Notes: generated by a model not told the origin, from the letters alone. Shown: positions 1 through 12,556, counted from the stretch's first letter. The stretch is 64,000 nucleotides of DNA from Streptomyces sp. WM6378 (GCF_001279695.1 NZ_LGDD01000290.1:21048-85047); one strand, 5' to 3'. Numbers and translations: made by a program.

Positions 1-3000
1 GGGCACCTCGGCCGCGCCCGCGGGGGGCCAGGCGGCGAGGCTTTCCTCGGCACGGGTGCGTCCGGTGTCGGACCCGACGACGCCGACGGCGTTGCGCGTC
101 CACTCGGATTCGCCCTCGCCCCGGGAGTGCACGCCGACCACGCGCTTGCCGTCGACGACGACGCGGATCTCGCGGCCGGCCGTGCGGGACAGGACCAGCG
201 GGGTTTCCAGGGTGAGTTCGTCGACGACGTCGCAGCCCGTCCTGCGGGCCGCCCACAGGGCCATCTCCAGGAGTACCGCGGCCGGCACGAGGACGGCGCC
301 GTGGACGACGTGGTCGGCCAGCCACGGGTGGCGCTCGATGGAGAGGCGCCCGCTGCCCACCACGCCGCCGGTCTCCCCGTCGTCGGGCAGATCGATCACC
401 GCGTCGAGCAGCGGGTGGTCCGACGTGCTCTCGCCGGTGGTCTCGTGGGGGGTGTTCAGCCAGTAGCGCTGCCGCTGGAAGGCGTACGTGGGCAGTTCGA
501 CCGCCGGGCCCTCCAGGGCCGGGAGCGCCGTCTGCCATCGCACCTCGACGCCTGCCACGAAGGCTTCGGCGGCCGACCGGTAGAAGCGCGCGAGGCCGCC
601 CTCGCCGCGGCGCAGCGTGCCCACGGCGGCGGCCTCGACGCCCGCGCTGTCCAGGGTCTGTTCCACACCGATCGTCAGGACCGGGTGGGCGGACGCCTCG
701 ATGAAGGTGCGGAAGTCCTGGGCGGCCAGGGCCCGGGTCGCCTCCTCGAAGCGGACCGTGCCGCGCAGGTTGGTGTACCAGTACTCGGCGTCCATCACCG
801 TCGTGTCCAGCCAGTCGGCGGTGACGGTCGAGAAGAACGGGACGTCGGCCGTACGCGGCTCAAGTCCGGCCAGTACCCGGCCCAGTTCGTCGTGGATGGC
901 CTCCACGTGCCGGGAGTGCGAGGCGTAGTCCACCGGGACCCGGCGGGCTCGCACCTCGTCCGCGGCGCAGGCGGCCAGCAGTGCGTCGAGCTCGGCCACG
1001 TCGCCGGACACGACGACGGACGAAGGCCCGTTGACCGCCGCGACCGACAGGCCGTCCGTCAGACGCGCACGCACGTCCTCGACGGGGAGTGCGACCGACA
1101 CCATGCCGCCGCGCCCGGACAGCGCCAGGATCGCCTTCGACCGGAGCGCCACCACCTTGGCGGCGTCCTCGACCGAGAGGGCGCCCGCGACACACGCCGC
1201 GGCGATCTCACCCTGCGAGTGGCCCACCACGGCCTCGGGCTCCACCCCGTACGAACGCCACACCTCGGCCAGCGAGACCATCACGGCCCACAGCACGGGC
1301 TGGACGACGTCGACCCGCTCCAGCGCGTCGGCGTCCCCGAGGACGTCGTGGAGGGACCAGTCGACGTACGGCGCCAGCGCGTCGGCGCACTCCCGCATCC
1401 GGCGCGCGAACACCGGTGAGGACTCCCACAGTTCGCGGCCCATCTCGACCCACTGCGAGCCCTGGCCGGGGAAGACGAACACGGTCCTGCCCGCCGGCTT
1501 CGCGACTCCGGACACCACGTCCGAGGAGCCGCTCCCGTCGCCCGTGGCCGCGGCGGTCAGGGCGGTGAGCAGTTCGTCGCGGCCGGCGCCGATGACCACC
1601 TGGCGGTGGTCGAAGAGCGAGCGCGTGGTCAGCAGGGCGTGGCCCACGCCTGCGAGCGGCAGGTCCGCGTCCGCGGCCAGATGGTCCCGCAGCCGCAGCG
1701 CCTGCTCGCGCAGTGCCTGCTCCGACCGCGCCGACAGCACCCACGGCACCGTCGTAGGGGCCGGGGCGTCCTGCGCCTCGGGGATCTCGGGGGCCTCGGG
1801 GGCCTGTTCGAGGATGAGGTGCGCGTTGGTGCCGCTGATCCCGAAGGCGGAGATGCCGGCCCGGCGGGGGCGTCCCGGCGCGCTGGTCCACTCGCGGGCC
1901 TCGGTCAGCAGTTCCACGGCTCCGGCCGACCAGTCCACGTGCGTCGAGGGGCGGTCCACGTGCAGCGTCCTGGGCAGCACGCCGTGCCGCATCGCCATGA
2001 TCATCTTGATCATGGCGCCGACGCCCGCGGCCGCCTGGGTGTGGCCGATGTTCGACTTCAGGGAGCCCAGCCACAGCGGGCTCTTCGGGTCCCGGCCCTG
2101 GCCGTAGGTGGCAAGGAGGGCCTCGGCCTCCATGGGGTCGCCCAGCCTGGTGCCGGTCCCGTGCGCCTCGACCGCGTCCACGTCGTTCGTGTGCAGCCCG
2201 GCATCGGCCAGGGCCGCCGTGATGACCCGGCGCTGGGCCAGTTCGTTGGGCGCGGTCAGGCCGTTGGAGGCGCCGTCCTGGTTGGTGGCCGAGCCGCGGA
2301 TCACGGCCCAGACACGGTGTCCGTTGCGCCGCGCGTCGGAGAGCCGCTCCAGGACGAGCACACCCGCGCCCTCGGAGAAGCCGGTGCCGTCCGCGGCGTC
2401 CGCGAACGCCTTGCACCGCGCGTCGTCCGACAGGCCGCCCTGCCGGCCGAGCTCCACGAGAAGTCCCGGGGTCGGCATGGTCGAGACGCCGCCGGCGAGC
2501 GCGAGGGTGCACTCCCCGGCACGCAGGGACCGCACGGCCTGGTGGACGGCGACGAGCGAGGAGGAGCACGCGGTGTCGGTCGACACCGCCGGGCCCTCCA
2601 GACCCAGCACGTACGCCACCCGGCCCGAGGCCACGCTGGTGTACGTGCCGGTGAGCGCGAAGCCCTCCACCTCGGCGGCGGCCCGGCCGCCCACCCTGGG
2701 GCCGTAGTCGACGGCGTAGAGCCCGGTGAACACTCCGGTCGCCGAGCCGCGCAGCGCGGCCGGGTCGATGCCCGCCCGCTCAAGGGCTTCCCACGTCGTC
2801 TCCAGCATCAGCCGCTGCTGCGGATCCATCGCCAGCGCCTCGCGCGGGCTGATGCCGAAGAACGGCGCGTCGAACTCCGCGAGATCGTGCAGGAACCCGC
2901 CGGAGCGCGTGTTGGTGCGTCCGGGTGCCTCGGGGTCCGGGTTGTACAGCGCCTCCAGGTCCCATCCGCGGTCCTGGGGGAAGTCGCTGATCGTGTCCAC

Positions 3001-3186
3001 GCCGTCGGCCACGACGCCCCACAGACCCTCGGGGGACGTCACCCCGCCGGGGAAGCGACACCCCACACCGACGACCGCGATCGGTTCGCGTGCGGACTCC
3101 TCCAACTCGCGCACGCGGTCGCGCAGTTCCTGCGCGTCGCCGACGGCGCGTCGCAAGTAGGAACGGAGCTTGTCGACATCCTCCAC
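1..3186 (-). CDS. Modular type I PKS, extension module KS-AT-DH (3' part beyond left edge)
   Basis: Polyketide chain extension on an ACP-bound chain; cytosolic. The visible 1062 codons hold an N-terminal docking coiled coil (about residues 1-30, [13 protein letters not shown]...), a KS with DTACSSS and nucleophile Cys near residue 207, an AT with GHSQGE near 655 and the YASH specificity motif that in this family marks methylmalonyl-CoA, and the start of a DH with HPWLADH and an intact HxxxGxxxxP motif near residue 958. The GTG at 3186 is chosen because GGGGGAGG lies just upstream and the docking helix begins directly after it. It lies 39 bp after the KSQ loading gene, whose C-terminal tail ends DDLYALIDRGYV, a typical partner docking sequence, so this should be extension module 1. 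Any KR, ER and ACP lie outside the window. Domain calls are firm; the substrate is a motif-based prediction. Confidence 0.95.
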   Translation of the reverse strand, partial: MEDVDKLRSYLRRAVGDAQELRDRVRELEESAREPIAVVGVGCRFPGGVTSPEGLWGVVADGVDTISDFPQDRGWDLEALYNPDPEAPGRTNTRSGGFLHDLAEFDAPFFGISPREALAMDPQQRLMLETTWEALERAGIDPAALRGSATGVFTGLYAVDYGPRVGGRAAAEVEGFALTGTYTSVASGRVAYVLGLEGPAVSTDTACSSSLVAVHQAVRSLRAGECTLALAGGVSTMPTPGLLVELGRQGGLSDDARCKAFADAADGTGFSEGAGVLVLERLSDARRNGHRVWAVIRGSATNQDGASNGLTAPNELAQRRVITAALADAGLHTNDVDAVEAHGTGTRLGDPMEAEALLATYGQGRDPKSPLWLGSLKSNIGHTQAAAGVGAMIKMIMAMRHGVLPRTLHVDRPSTHVDWSAGAVELLTEAREWTSAPGRPRRAGISAFGISGTNAHLILEQAPEAPEIPEAQDAPAPTTVPWVLSARSEQALREQALRLRDHLAADADLPLAGVGHALLTTRSLFDHRQVVIGAGRDELLTALTAAATGDGSGSSDVVSGVAKPAGRTVFVFPGQGSQWVEMGRELWESSPVFARRMRECADALAPYVDWSLHDVLGDADALERVDVVQPVLWAVMVSLAEVWRSYGVEPEAVVGHSQGEIAAACVAGALSVEDAAKVVALRSKAILALSGRGGMVSVALPVEDVRARLTDGLSVAAVNGPSSVVVSGDVAELDALLAACAADEVRARRVPVDYASHSRHVEAIHDELGRVLAGLEPRTADVPFFSTVTADWLDTTVMDAEYWYTNLRGTVRFEEATRALAAQDFRTFIEASAHPVLTIGVEQTLDSAGVEAAAVGTLRRGEGGLARFYRSAAEAFVAGVEVRWQTALPALEGPAVELPTYAFQRQRYWLNTPHETTGESTSDHPLLDAVIDLPDDGETGGVVGSGRLSIERHPWLADHVVHGAVLVPAAVLLEMALWAARRTGCDVVDELTLETPLVLSRTAGREIRVVVDGKRVVGVHSRGEGESEWTRNAVGVVGSDTGRTRAEESLAAWPPAGAAEVP

Positions 3187-3225
3187 CAGGGCCTCCCCCA
3201 AAAGTCGTTTGGACGAACGGTGTTG

Positions 3226-6321
<3,096 letters not shown>

Positions 6322-6373
6322 ACGAATTCCTTCCGGTTCCCTCGGCATAGGGCTCTTGGGGGCGGCACCGCTT

Positions 6374-7111
6374 TCACCGCCGGCGGGTCAACAGGGCGAG
6401 CAGTTCGTCCGGCGCGTCCATGAAGTCGTAGTGGCCGCCCTCGACCACCTGGATCTCGACCGCATCCGAGTACTGCCGCCACCCCTGGAGTTCTTCGAGG
6501 CTGACGTCCGGGTCGTCGCGCCAGTGCAGGACGACGACGGGGCAGTCCACCTTGACCGGCTCCGGCCGCCGGTAGGCGCCCGCGGCGGCGTGGTCGCGGA
6601 GCAGCACGTACATGCCCAGGTCGATCATGTCCGGCCGGGGCTCGATCCCGCGGCCGCGGATGAACGACTCCAGCTCGGCGCGCAGTTCGGGCTCGGTCAT
6701 GGTGAGCATCCGGTCGCGCGAGGCGTCGTGCGGGGCCGGCTGGCCCGACACGAACAGGCGCTCCGGGCCGGGCAGGCCGCGCTCGGCGAGCCGCAGCACG
6801 GTCTCGTACGCGGGCATGGCGCCCGCGCAGTGCGCGAACAGCGCGTACGGCCGGTCCAGGAGCGGCTCCAGCTCGTCGGCCAGGCTGTCGGCCAGGTTCT
6901 CGTAGGTGCCGTAGTGGGGGTGGGCAAGCCGGTTCTCGCGGCCGGGGAACTGCACCGGGCAGACCTCGGCGTCGCCGATCGCGGCGGGCCAGGCGCTGAA
7001 GGCCGAGGCCCCGGACCCGGAGAAGGGCAGGCAGAAGAGCCGGGCCGGGTGGTCGTCGGACAGCGGCCGGACGAACCACGGCGAGGGGGCGATGGTGGAG
7101 CCGGTTGTCAT
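6374..7111 (-). CDS. Type II thioesterase with Cys nucleophile
   Basis: 245 aa alpha/beta hydrolase of the discrete (type II) thioesterase family, which hydrolyses acyl or aminoacyl groups from carrier proteins. LFCLPFSGSGAS near the N-terminus and VEGGHYDFM (catalytic His) near the C-terminus are typical, and WRDDPDV supplies the acidic residue. The nucleophile elbow reads FAHCAGA and not GHSxG: residue 95 is Cys (TGC). The ATG at 7111 overlaps the P450 stop (ATGA), implying translational coupling to the PCP and P450 genes. With those neighbours the likely job is release of a hydroxylated amino acid from the discrete PCP, though editing of the PKS that follows is possible. Confidence 0.9.
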   Translation of the reverse strand: MTTGSTIAPSPWFVRPLSDDHPARLFCLPFSGSGASAFSAWPAAIGDAEVCPVQFPGRENRLAHPHYGTYENLADSLADELEPLLDRPYALFAHCAGAMPAYETVLRLAERGLPGPERLFVSGQPAPHDASRDRMLTMTEPELRAELESFIRGRGIEPRPDMIDLGMYVLLRDHAAAGAYRRPEPVKVDCPVVVLHWRDDPDVSLEELQGWRQYSDAVEIQVVEGGHYDFMDAPDELLALLTRRR

Positions 7112-8358
7112 GGCGTGTGTCGTTTCTTGCCGAGGACGGGGAGGTGGGTCATCCCGGCGATGAAGTACGAGCGCAGGTGCTCCGGTTCGCCGGCGAGCTC
7201 GATCGATTCGAAGCGCTGGAGCAGCTCCTCGAAGAAGATGCGCAGCGTCATCCGGGCCAGCGGCGCGCCGATGCAGAAGTGCGTGCCGAAGCCGAACGCG
7301 GCCTGGCGCTTGGCACCGGCCCGGGTGATGTCGAAGGTGTGCGGGTCGGGGAAGAGGGACTCGTCCCGGTTGGCCGATCCGATCCACGCCACGACCGCGC
7401 CGCGGGCCGGGATGGTGCCCCCGGCGATCTCGACGTCGTCCACCGCGTACCGCATGAAGTTGCAGGCGGCCGACGTCCAGCGCAGCCCTTCCTCGACTAG
7501 GCCCGGGACCAGCGTCAGGTCGGCCGCCGCCTTGTCGAACTGCTCGGGCCGCTCGATGAGCGCCTGCACGGTGCCGGAGACGGTGTGCGGCGTCGTCACG
7601 TTGGCGCCGAGCAGGATGCTGTAGCCGTCGAGGGCGATCTCCTCGTCGCTCAGCGCCTCGCCGCCCGGGCGCACGCTCATGAGGTGGTGGAGCAGGCTCT
7701 CGCCCTCTTCACCGGTCGCCCGCCGGGTCTTGACCCATTCCTTGACGTAGGTGACGAGCTCGTGGTGGGAGATGGCCAGGGTCGCGGCTTCGCTGCCCAG
7801 CTGGAAGTGCGGGTCCGAGGGAGCCGTCACCATCGCGGTCAGCTGGACGAGTTCCGCCCAGTCCTGCTCCGGGATGCCGAGGAGCGGGCCGGTGACCATC
7901 GCCGGCAGGAGCAGCGCCTTCTCGGCGAGGTCGAAGACCTCACCGTCGAGCGCGGGCTCCAGGAAGCGCACGACCGTGGCGCGGATCGAGTCCTCCCAGG
8001 ACTTCACCGCCCGCGCCGTGAGCTTGGCGCCGAGCGGCCGGCGGACCTCGGTGTGCCGCGGCGGGTCGGTGGACGTCATCAGCACGCCGGCCGCGACGTC
8101 GTCCGTCCCGAGGTGGGTGGGGACCGTGCCGCGTTCCGAGGTGAACTCGCGGTGGTTCGCGAGCACGCGGTGGACGTCCTCGTAGCGGGTCACCGACCAG
8201 AACTCGCGTCCGTCCGGCAGGACTTGGTGGTGCAGCGGCGCCTTGGCCCGCATCACGTCCCAGATCGGGTGCGGATCGCCCGAGGTGTAGAGGTCGAGGT
8301 CGAACAGGTTGATGCCGTCGAGGTCGATGTCGCGCCCGGGACCAGGCGTCAGCCTCAC
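7108..8358 (-). CDS. Cytochrome P450 hydroxylase
   Basis: 416 aa soluble bacterial P450. The heme-ligand motif is GFGTHFCIGAPLAR near the C-terminus and the K-helix motif is EEGLRW. The I-helix reads LLGANVTTPH, so the acidic residue usually found just before the conserved Thr pair is Val. The GTG start at 8358 overlaps the stop of the upstream PCP gene (GTGA), and the stop overlaps the thioesterase start, so the three are made together. P450s paired with a discrete PCP typically beta-hydroxylate a PCP-bound amino acid (NovI, NikQ types), and I infer that here. Hydroxylation of the polyketide is the alternative. Confidence 0.93.
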   Translation of the reverse strand: MRLTPGPGRDIDLDGINLFDLDLYTSGDPHPIWDVMRAKAPLHHQVLPDGREFWSVTRYEDVHRVLANHREFTSERGTVPTHLGTDDVAAGVLMTSTDPPRHTEVRRPLGAKLTARAVKSWEDSIRATVVRFLEPALDGEVFDLAEKALLLPAMVTGPLLGIPEQDWAELVQLTAMVTAPSDPHFQLGSEAATLAISHHELVTYVKEWVKTRRATGEEGESLLHHLMSVRPGGEALSDEEIALDGYSILLGANVTTPHTVSGTVQALIERPEQFDKAAADLTLVPGLVEEGLRWTSAACNFMRYAVDDVEIAGGTIPARGAVVAWIGSANRDESLFPDPHTFDITRAGAKRQAAFGFGTHFCIGAPLARMTLRIFFEELLQRFESIELAGEPEHLRSYFIAGMTHLPVLGKKRHTP

Positions 8359-8669
8359 GCCGCCGCCCTCCCCTGCGCGACCAGCTCGGCGACTCGGACC
8401 GGGGTCTGCGCCAGGTAGAAGTCGCGCACCGACAGCTGGACTCCGTAGTCCTCCGCCACCTGCTCGATGATCTTGATTCCGGTCAGCGAATTACCGCCGA
8501 TCCCGAAGAAGTCGGCGTCCACCGCGACCTCGCCGAGGTTGAGGTGGTGAGCCCACAGCTGCGCGATTTCCTGCGCCAGCGACACCGGCGCGCCCGAGGG
8601 CGCGTCCTGCCGCTGCGACGTCTCGTCCTGTCCACCTCGCGGGTGAAGCACCTGCGGCGACGATTCCAT
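8355..8669 (-). CDS. Discrete peptidyl carrier protein
   Basis: 104 aa stand-alone carrier. The phosphopantetheine site is DADFFGIGGNSLTGIKI (Ser near residue 60), of PCP and not fatty-acid ACP type. About 27 polar residues precede the helical core. A strong GGAGGAAGGAAAG ribosome site lies before the ATG. It is the first gene of the PCP-P450-TE-PKS operon and should hold the amino acid for the P450. No adenylation enzyme is adjacent; the nearest discrete one is the gene ending at 34469, so loading in trans is likely. Confidence 0.92.
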   Translation of the reverse strand: MESSPQVLHPRGGQDETSQRQDAPSGAPVSLAQEIAQLWAHHLNLGEVAVDADFFGIGGNSLTGIKIIEQVAEDYGVQLSVRDFYLAQTPVRVAELVAQGRAAA

Positions 8670-8773
8670 TGCCAGTCTTTCCTTCCTCCGCCGACCGGGA
8701 ATCCCGTTCGCGTCCCTTTAGGCCCTTCTCGGGGCCACCACCGCCATGACGACCGCTGGGGAACTTTTTACGC

Positions 8774-8791
8774 AGTCCCGCCGGCGAGACA
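8774..8791. promoter_or_regulatory. Palindromic operator, copy 1 (LmbU-type candidate)
   Basis: AGTCCCGCCGGCGAGACA matches the perfect copy TGTCCCGCCGGCGGGACA at 16 of 18 positions. It lies 105 bp upstream of the discrete PCP start at 8669. Confidence 0.6.
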
Positions 8792-8932
8792 AATTCTCTG
8801 AATGGCCGAATGGAGTGTCGCCCGAATTCGGATCCGCGCACACCGCAGGTGCGGTGCGACGGTGCTCGGCGGCCGGTGGGGTTGAGCGCCGACCGGCGAA
8901 CCTGCACGCCGGCGCCGCCGCGGCATTCGGCG

Positions 8933-8950
8933 TGTCCCGCCGGCGGGACA
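8933..8950. promoter_or_regulatory. Palindromic operator, copy 2 (perfect)
   Basis: TGTCCCGCCGGCGGGACA is a perfect 18-bp palindrome 118 bp upstream of the FAD hydroxylase start. The same 18 bp recur at 48267-48284. The CGCCGGCG core matches what I recall as the binding core reported for LmbU. Confidence 0.7.
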
Positions 8951-9001
8951 GGCGGGTTCGACCCGCCCCGCCCCGGCCCCGGCGTTCCTTGACCGGCCGT
9001 T

Positions 9002-9020
9002 CCACGTTCGGTGAACGTGG
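9002..9020. promoter_or_regulatory. Inverted repeat upstream of FAD hydroxylase
   Basis: CCACGTTC-GGT-GAACGTGG has 8-bp perfect arms and a 3-bp centre, ending 48 bp before the GTG start at 9068. It could be a second operator or a leader hairpin; no regulator can be assigned from sequence. Confidence 0.4.
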
Positions 9021-9067
9021 GGGTGGTTCAAGGACGTTAGAGGTTCAGTGGAGCGAGGGGGAACGAC

Positions 9068-10579
9068 GTGGGGCACAGCGGCATCGATACGGACGTGGTG
9101 ATCGCGGGCGCCGGGCCGACAGGCCTGATGCTCGCCTGTGAGCTGCGGCTGGCGGGCGTCGACGTGGTGGTGGTCGAGCGGCTCGCGGAACGGACGGGCG
9201 AGTCGCGCGCCGGCGGAATACATTCCCGCACCCTTGAGGTGCTGGACCAGCGCGGAATTCTGGATCGCTTTCTCGCGGCCGGTGAACTGCAGCCGGTGGG
9301 TCATTTCTCCGGTCTTTATCTAGAGTTCGACGAGTCGGAGTCAAGGCACCCCTACCCGCTGATGATCCTGCAGTCCGCCATCGAGCGGCTCCTGGAGGAG
9401 CGGGCCGCCGAACTCGGCGTGCGGGTGCTCCGGTCGTCCGAGGTGCGCGGAGTGCACCAGGACGAGGCGGGCGTGACGGTCGAACTGGGTACGGCGCTGA
9501 CGTCGCCCGCGACGCTGCGCGCCCGCTACCTCGTGGGCTGCGACGGCGGCCGCAGCACCGTGCGCAAGCTGGCGGGCTTCGACTTCCCCGGCACCGCGGC
9601 GACGATGACCGCGCTGATCGGCGACGTCGAACTCCCCGAGCTGACCGAGGACTACATCTGGGTGCGGCGCTGCGCGGGCGGTGACTTCTCGGCGATCGCC
9701 TTCGAGCCGGGCTGGTTCCGGGTGATCACCTCCGAGTACGACCGCGTCGTGGACCGCGACGAACCCGTGACGTTCGAGCAGCTCCGGGAGTCGCTGGTCA
9801 GGCTGGCGGGCACCGACTACGGCATGCACAGCCCGCGCTGGGTGTCCCGGTTCAACGACGCCGCGCGACAGGCCGCGCAGTACCGGCAGGGCCGGGTGCT
9901 GCTCGCGGGCGACGCGGCGCACATCCACTTCCCGGCCGGCGGGCAGGGCCTGAACATGGGCGTGCAGGACGCCGTCAACCTGGGTTGGAAGCTCGCCTCG
10001 GTCGTGCGCGGCCAGGCGCCGGAGAGCCTGCTGGACAGCTACCACGACGAGCGCCACCCCGTCGGGGAGCGCGTACTGGACAACACCCGGGCGCAGTCGG
10101 CCCTGGCCCGGCCCGGCGCGCAGACGGACGCGCTGCGCGAGGTGTTCGGCTCGCTCATGGTGTTCGACGACGTCAACCGGTACCTGCGCGGCATGCTGAC
10201 CGCGCTGGACATCCGCTACCCGATCGACGGCGACCACCCGCTGGTGGGCCGCCGGGTCCCCGACGCCGACCTCAAGACGACCGGCGACGCCACCCGCGTC
10301 TACGAGCTGCTGCACGCCGGGCGTCCGGTCCTGCTCGACCTGGGCGGCGGCGCGGAGGTCGCGGCGGCCGCCGCGGGCTGGGCCGATCGCGTCGACGTCG
10401 TCGAGGCGCGCGCCGAGGACGACTTCTGGACCGTGCCGGCCATGGGCGAGATCCCCGCTCCCACCGCGCTCCTCGTCCGCCCCGACGGCCATGTCGCCTG
10501 GGCGGCCGCGGATACGCCCGACACCTCCGCGCTCCGCGGTGCCCTCACCACCTGGTGCGGCCCCGCCGCACAGGGGTGA
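9068..10579 (+). CDS. FAD-dependent aromatic-type monooxygenase
   Basis: 503 aa class A flavoprotein monooxygenase (PheA/TfdB or rifampicin-monooxygenase-like family), which hydroxylates with FAD, NADPH and O2. The FAD-binding GAGPTGLMLA motif is at the N-terminus, the DG-type motif VGCDGGRSTVRKL lies near residue 160, and LLAGDAAHIHFPAGGQGLN near 280 is the second FAD motif. A thioredoxin-like C-terminal domain follows, as in many polyketide hydroxylases. The GTG start has GAGGGGGAAC before it. It is transcribed alone, divergently from the PCP operon, and ends in strong hairpins. Its substrate may be the acyl chain, the peptide, or an antibiotic being inactivated; the sequence does not decide. 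Confidence 0.9.
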   Translation: MGHSGIDTDVVIAGAGPTGLMLACELRLAGVDVVVVERLAERTGESRAGGIHSRTLEVLDQRGILDRFLAAGELQPVGHFSGLYLEFDESESRHPYPLMILQSAIERLLEERAAELGVRVLRSSEVRGVHQDEAGVTVELGTALTSPATLRARYLVGCDGGRSTVRKLAGFDFPGTAATMTALIGDVELPELTEDYIWVRRCAGGDFSAIAFEPGWFRVITSEYDRVVDRDEPVTFEQLRESLVRLAGTDYGMHSPRWVSRFNDAARQAAQYRQGRVLLAGDAAHIHFPAGGQGLNMGVQDAVNLGWKLASVVRGQAPESLLDSYHDERHPVGERVLDNTRAQSALARPGAQTDALREVFGSLMVFDDVNRYLRGMLTALDIRYPIDGDHPLVGRRVPDADLKTTGDATRVYELLHAGRPVLLDLGGGAEVAAAAAGWADRVDVVEARAEDDFWTVPAMGEIPAPTALLVRPDGHVAWAAADTPDTSALRGALTTWCGPAAQG

Positions 10580-10583
10580 GACA

Positions 10584-10625
10584 CCCCCAACTACCGGCTC
10601 GCGAGCCGGTGTTGGCAGTTGGGGG
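10584..10625 (+). terminator. Hairpin terminator after FAD hydroxylase
   Basis: CCCCCAACT and AGTTGGGGG arms enclose a second inverted repeat (ACCGGCTCGCGAGCCGGT), starting 5 bp after the stop codon. Confidence 0.75.
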
Positions 10626-10633
10626 GCTCGCAC

Positions 10634-10677
10634 GACGGCGGCCGTCAGGACCTGTAGTGGTCCTGGCGGCCGCCGTC
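10634..10677. terminator. Second hairpin between convergent genes
   Basis: Nineteen-bp arms (10634-10652 and 10659-10677) pair with one G-T pair around a 6-nt loop. It lies between the convergent FAD hydroxylase and ABC permease genes. Further inverted repeats follow at about 10680-10708 and 10746-10778, so the whole gap is a block of hairpins. Confidence 0.65.
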
Positions 10678-10841
10678 GTCGTACCCGCCGAAGCCACAGC
10701 GGCGGGTACGGAGGGGACTTCGAGCTCCCTTCGGCGGACAGCGCGGAGCCGCCTCGGCGCGGCTGGCCGAGGCGGCTCGGGAGGGGGCTGGGGCCGGCCG
10801 GTCGGGCCGGCCGATGTCACGCGGGTGTCCTGACGTCGGAG

Positions 10842-11606
10842 TCAGGCCCGCTTCTTGAAGGTGGAGACCGCCCACACGTACCCGACGAGCGCGAGCCCGA
10901 GGGACCAGGCGACGGCCGCGATCGCGTCGCCGCTCGACGGGTTGTGGCCCGCGAGGAGTCCGCGCAGCGTCTCGATGATCGGCGTGAAGGGCTGGTACTC
11001 GGCGAACTGCCGCACGCCGGTGCCCATGGTGTCGGCGGGCACGAACGCGCTGCTCAGGAACGGCAGCATGATCAGCGGCACGGTGGCCAGACCCGCCGAC
11101 TCGACGGTCTTGGCGCCCAGGCCCATGGCGACGGTGAGCCAGCTGGTCGCGAAGGCGAGCAGCAGCATGATGCCGATCGCGCCGAGCCACTGCACGAAGT
11201 TGGCATGCGGGCGGAAGCCCATGGCGAAGCCGACGGCGATGATGGCCGTGTCCGCGATCAGTGCGCGCACCGTCGTGGCGACGACATGACCGGCGAGGAC
11301 CGCGCCGTGCGAGACGTCCATGGTCTTGAACCGGTTGATGATGCCCTTCGTCATGTCGCCGTTCACGGCCGCCGCGGTCGGGCCGAGCCCGTAGGTGATG
11401 GCCATGACGATCAGGCCGGGCACCGCGTAGTCGACGTATTCGCCCTGGACCTTGAAGGCGCCGCCGAAGACGTAGACGAACATGAGCATCAGGACGATGG
11501 GGAACAGGACCGCGTTGAACACCGTGACCGGATTGCGGAGCGTGTGCTTGAAGTTGCGGCGCAGCATGATCGTCGAGTCGCCGAACGACGTGGAGACGGT
11601 GCTCAT
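10842..11606 (-). CDS. ABC-2 type exporter permease (DrrB-like)
   Basis: 254 aa membrane protein of the ABC-2 permease family with about six hydrophobic helices (for example LFPIVLMLMFVYVFGG, AVPGLIVMAITYGLGP and IGIMLLLAFATSWLTVAMGL). The family member DrrB exports daunorubicin with the ATPase DrrA. The start overlaps the stop of the ATPase gene (ATGA), so the pair is co-translated. As the last gene of the long minus-strand NRPS operon it probably exports the product and gives self-resistance. Confidence 0.9.
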   Translation of the reverse strand: MSTVSTSFGDSTIMLRRNFKHTLRNPVTVFNAVLFPIVLMLMFVYVFGGAFKVQGEYVDYAVPGLIVMAITYGLGPTAAAVNGDMTKGIINRFKTMDVSHGAVLAGHVVATTVRALIADTAIIAVGFAMGFRPHANFVQWLGAIGIMLLLAFATSWLTVAMGLGAKTVESAGLATVPLIMLPFLSSAFVPADTMGTGVRQFAEYQPFTPIIETLRGLLAGHNPSSGDAIAAVAWSLGLALVGYVWAVSTFKKRA

Positions 11607-12556
11607 CGCGCGATCGCCTCCTTGCTGGTGTGCTCCGTGTTCGCACGCCCGGTCAGGGCGAGGAAGACGTCGTCGAGGTCCGGTGTGTGCACGGAGAACT
11701 CCTGGGCGTTGATCATGTGGTCGTCGAGCCGGCTCAGCAGGGCCAGCAGCGACCTCGACTCACCGTCGCTGGGCACCCGCAGGGTCAGCTCCTGGTCGTC
11801 CCGGGTGGCCCCGGTCAGGACCCGCGCCGCCGTGTCGAGTTCGTACAGGTCGGTGAAGCGCAGCCGCACGTGGGTGCCGGGGATCCGGCGCTTGAGCTCC
11901 TCGGGGGTGCCCTGGGCGACCAGGCTGCCCTGGTTGAGCACCGCGATCTGGTCGGCGAGCTGGTCGGCTTCCTCCAGGTACTGGGTGGTGAGGAAGATGG
12001 TGGTGCCGTCGGCCACCAGCTCGCGGACGATCCCCCACATCGTGCGCCGGCTGCGCGGGTCGAGACCCGTCGTCGGCTCGTCCAGGAAGATGATCTGCGG
12101 GTTGCCGACCAGCGTCATCGCCAGGTCCAGCTTGCGGCGCATACCGCCGGAGTAGGTCGACGCCATCTTGTCCGCCGACTCCACCAGGTCGAACTGCTCA
12201 AGCAGCCGCGTGACCACCTGGTTGCCGGAGCGCACGCGCTTCAGGTCCGCCATCAGCTGCAGGTTCTCCCGGCCCGACAGCAGCTCGTCCACCGCGGCGA
12301 ACTGGCCGGTCACGCCGATGGCCGCGCGCACCTGCTTGGTCGCGGTCACCACGTCGTGCCCGGCGACGCTCACCGTGCCGGCGTCGGCCTTCATCAACGT
12401 CGTCAGGACGTTGACCGTCGTCGTCTTGCCGGCCCCGTTCGGGCCGAGCAGGGAGAAGATCGATCCTGCGGCGACATCGAAGTCGATGCCGTCGAGCACG
12501 ACCTTGTCCCCATATGCCTTGCGCAGCCCTGAAACTGCGATCGCCGAAGTTCTCAT
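11603..12556 (-). CDS. ABC transporter ATPase (DrrA-like)
   Basis: 317 aa ATPase with Walker A GPNGAGKTTT, signature YSGGMRRKLDLA, and Walker B IIFLDEPTTGLD, followed by the roughly 80-residue C-terminal extension of daunorubicin-resistance-type ATPases (DVFLALTGR near the end). The ATG at 12556 is chosen because GAAGGTGGAGGC precedes it and alignment to family N-termini starts there. It pairs with the overlapping permease gene. A spacer of 114 bp separates it from the upstream thioesterase gene. Confidence 0.93.
   Translation of the reverse strand: MRTSAIAVSGLRKAYGDKVVLDGIDFDVAAGSIFSLLGPNGAGKTTTVNVLTTLMKADAGTVSVAGHDVVTATKQVRAAIGVTGQFAAVDELLSGRENLQLMADLKRVRSGNQVVTRLLEQFDLVESADKMASTYSGGMRRKLDLAMTLVGNPQIIFLDEPTTGLDPRSRRTMWGIVRELVADGTTIFLTTQYLEEADQLADQIAVLNQGSLVAQGTPEELKRRIPGTHVRLRFTDLYELDTAARVLTGATRDDQELTLRVPSDGESRSLLALLSRLDDHMINAQEFSVHTPDLDDVFLALTGRANTEHTSKEAIAR

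Larger units (their letters stand above)
8670..9067. other. Divergent control region between PCP operon and FAD hydroxylase
   Basis: About 400 bp with no credible gene. It drives the minus-strand PCP-P450-TE-PKS operon and the plus-strand FAD hydroxylase. It contains two copies of the recurrent CGCCGGCG-centred palindrome (8774-8791 and 8933-8950), one placed near each gene, and an inverted repeat at 9002-9020. Confidence 0.8.

Noticed and set aside
1..3186. Overlapping small frames (plus and minus) across the PKS module
   Set aside because: The true frame runs to the window edge and carries KS, AT and DH motifs; the others are shadows.
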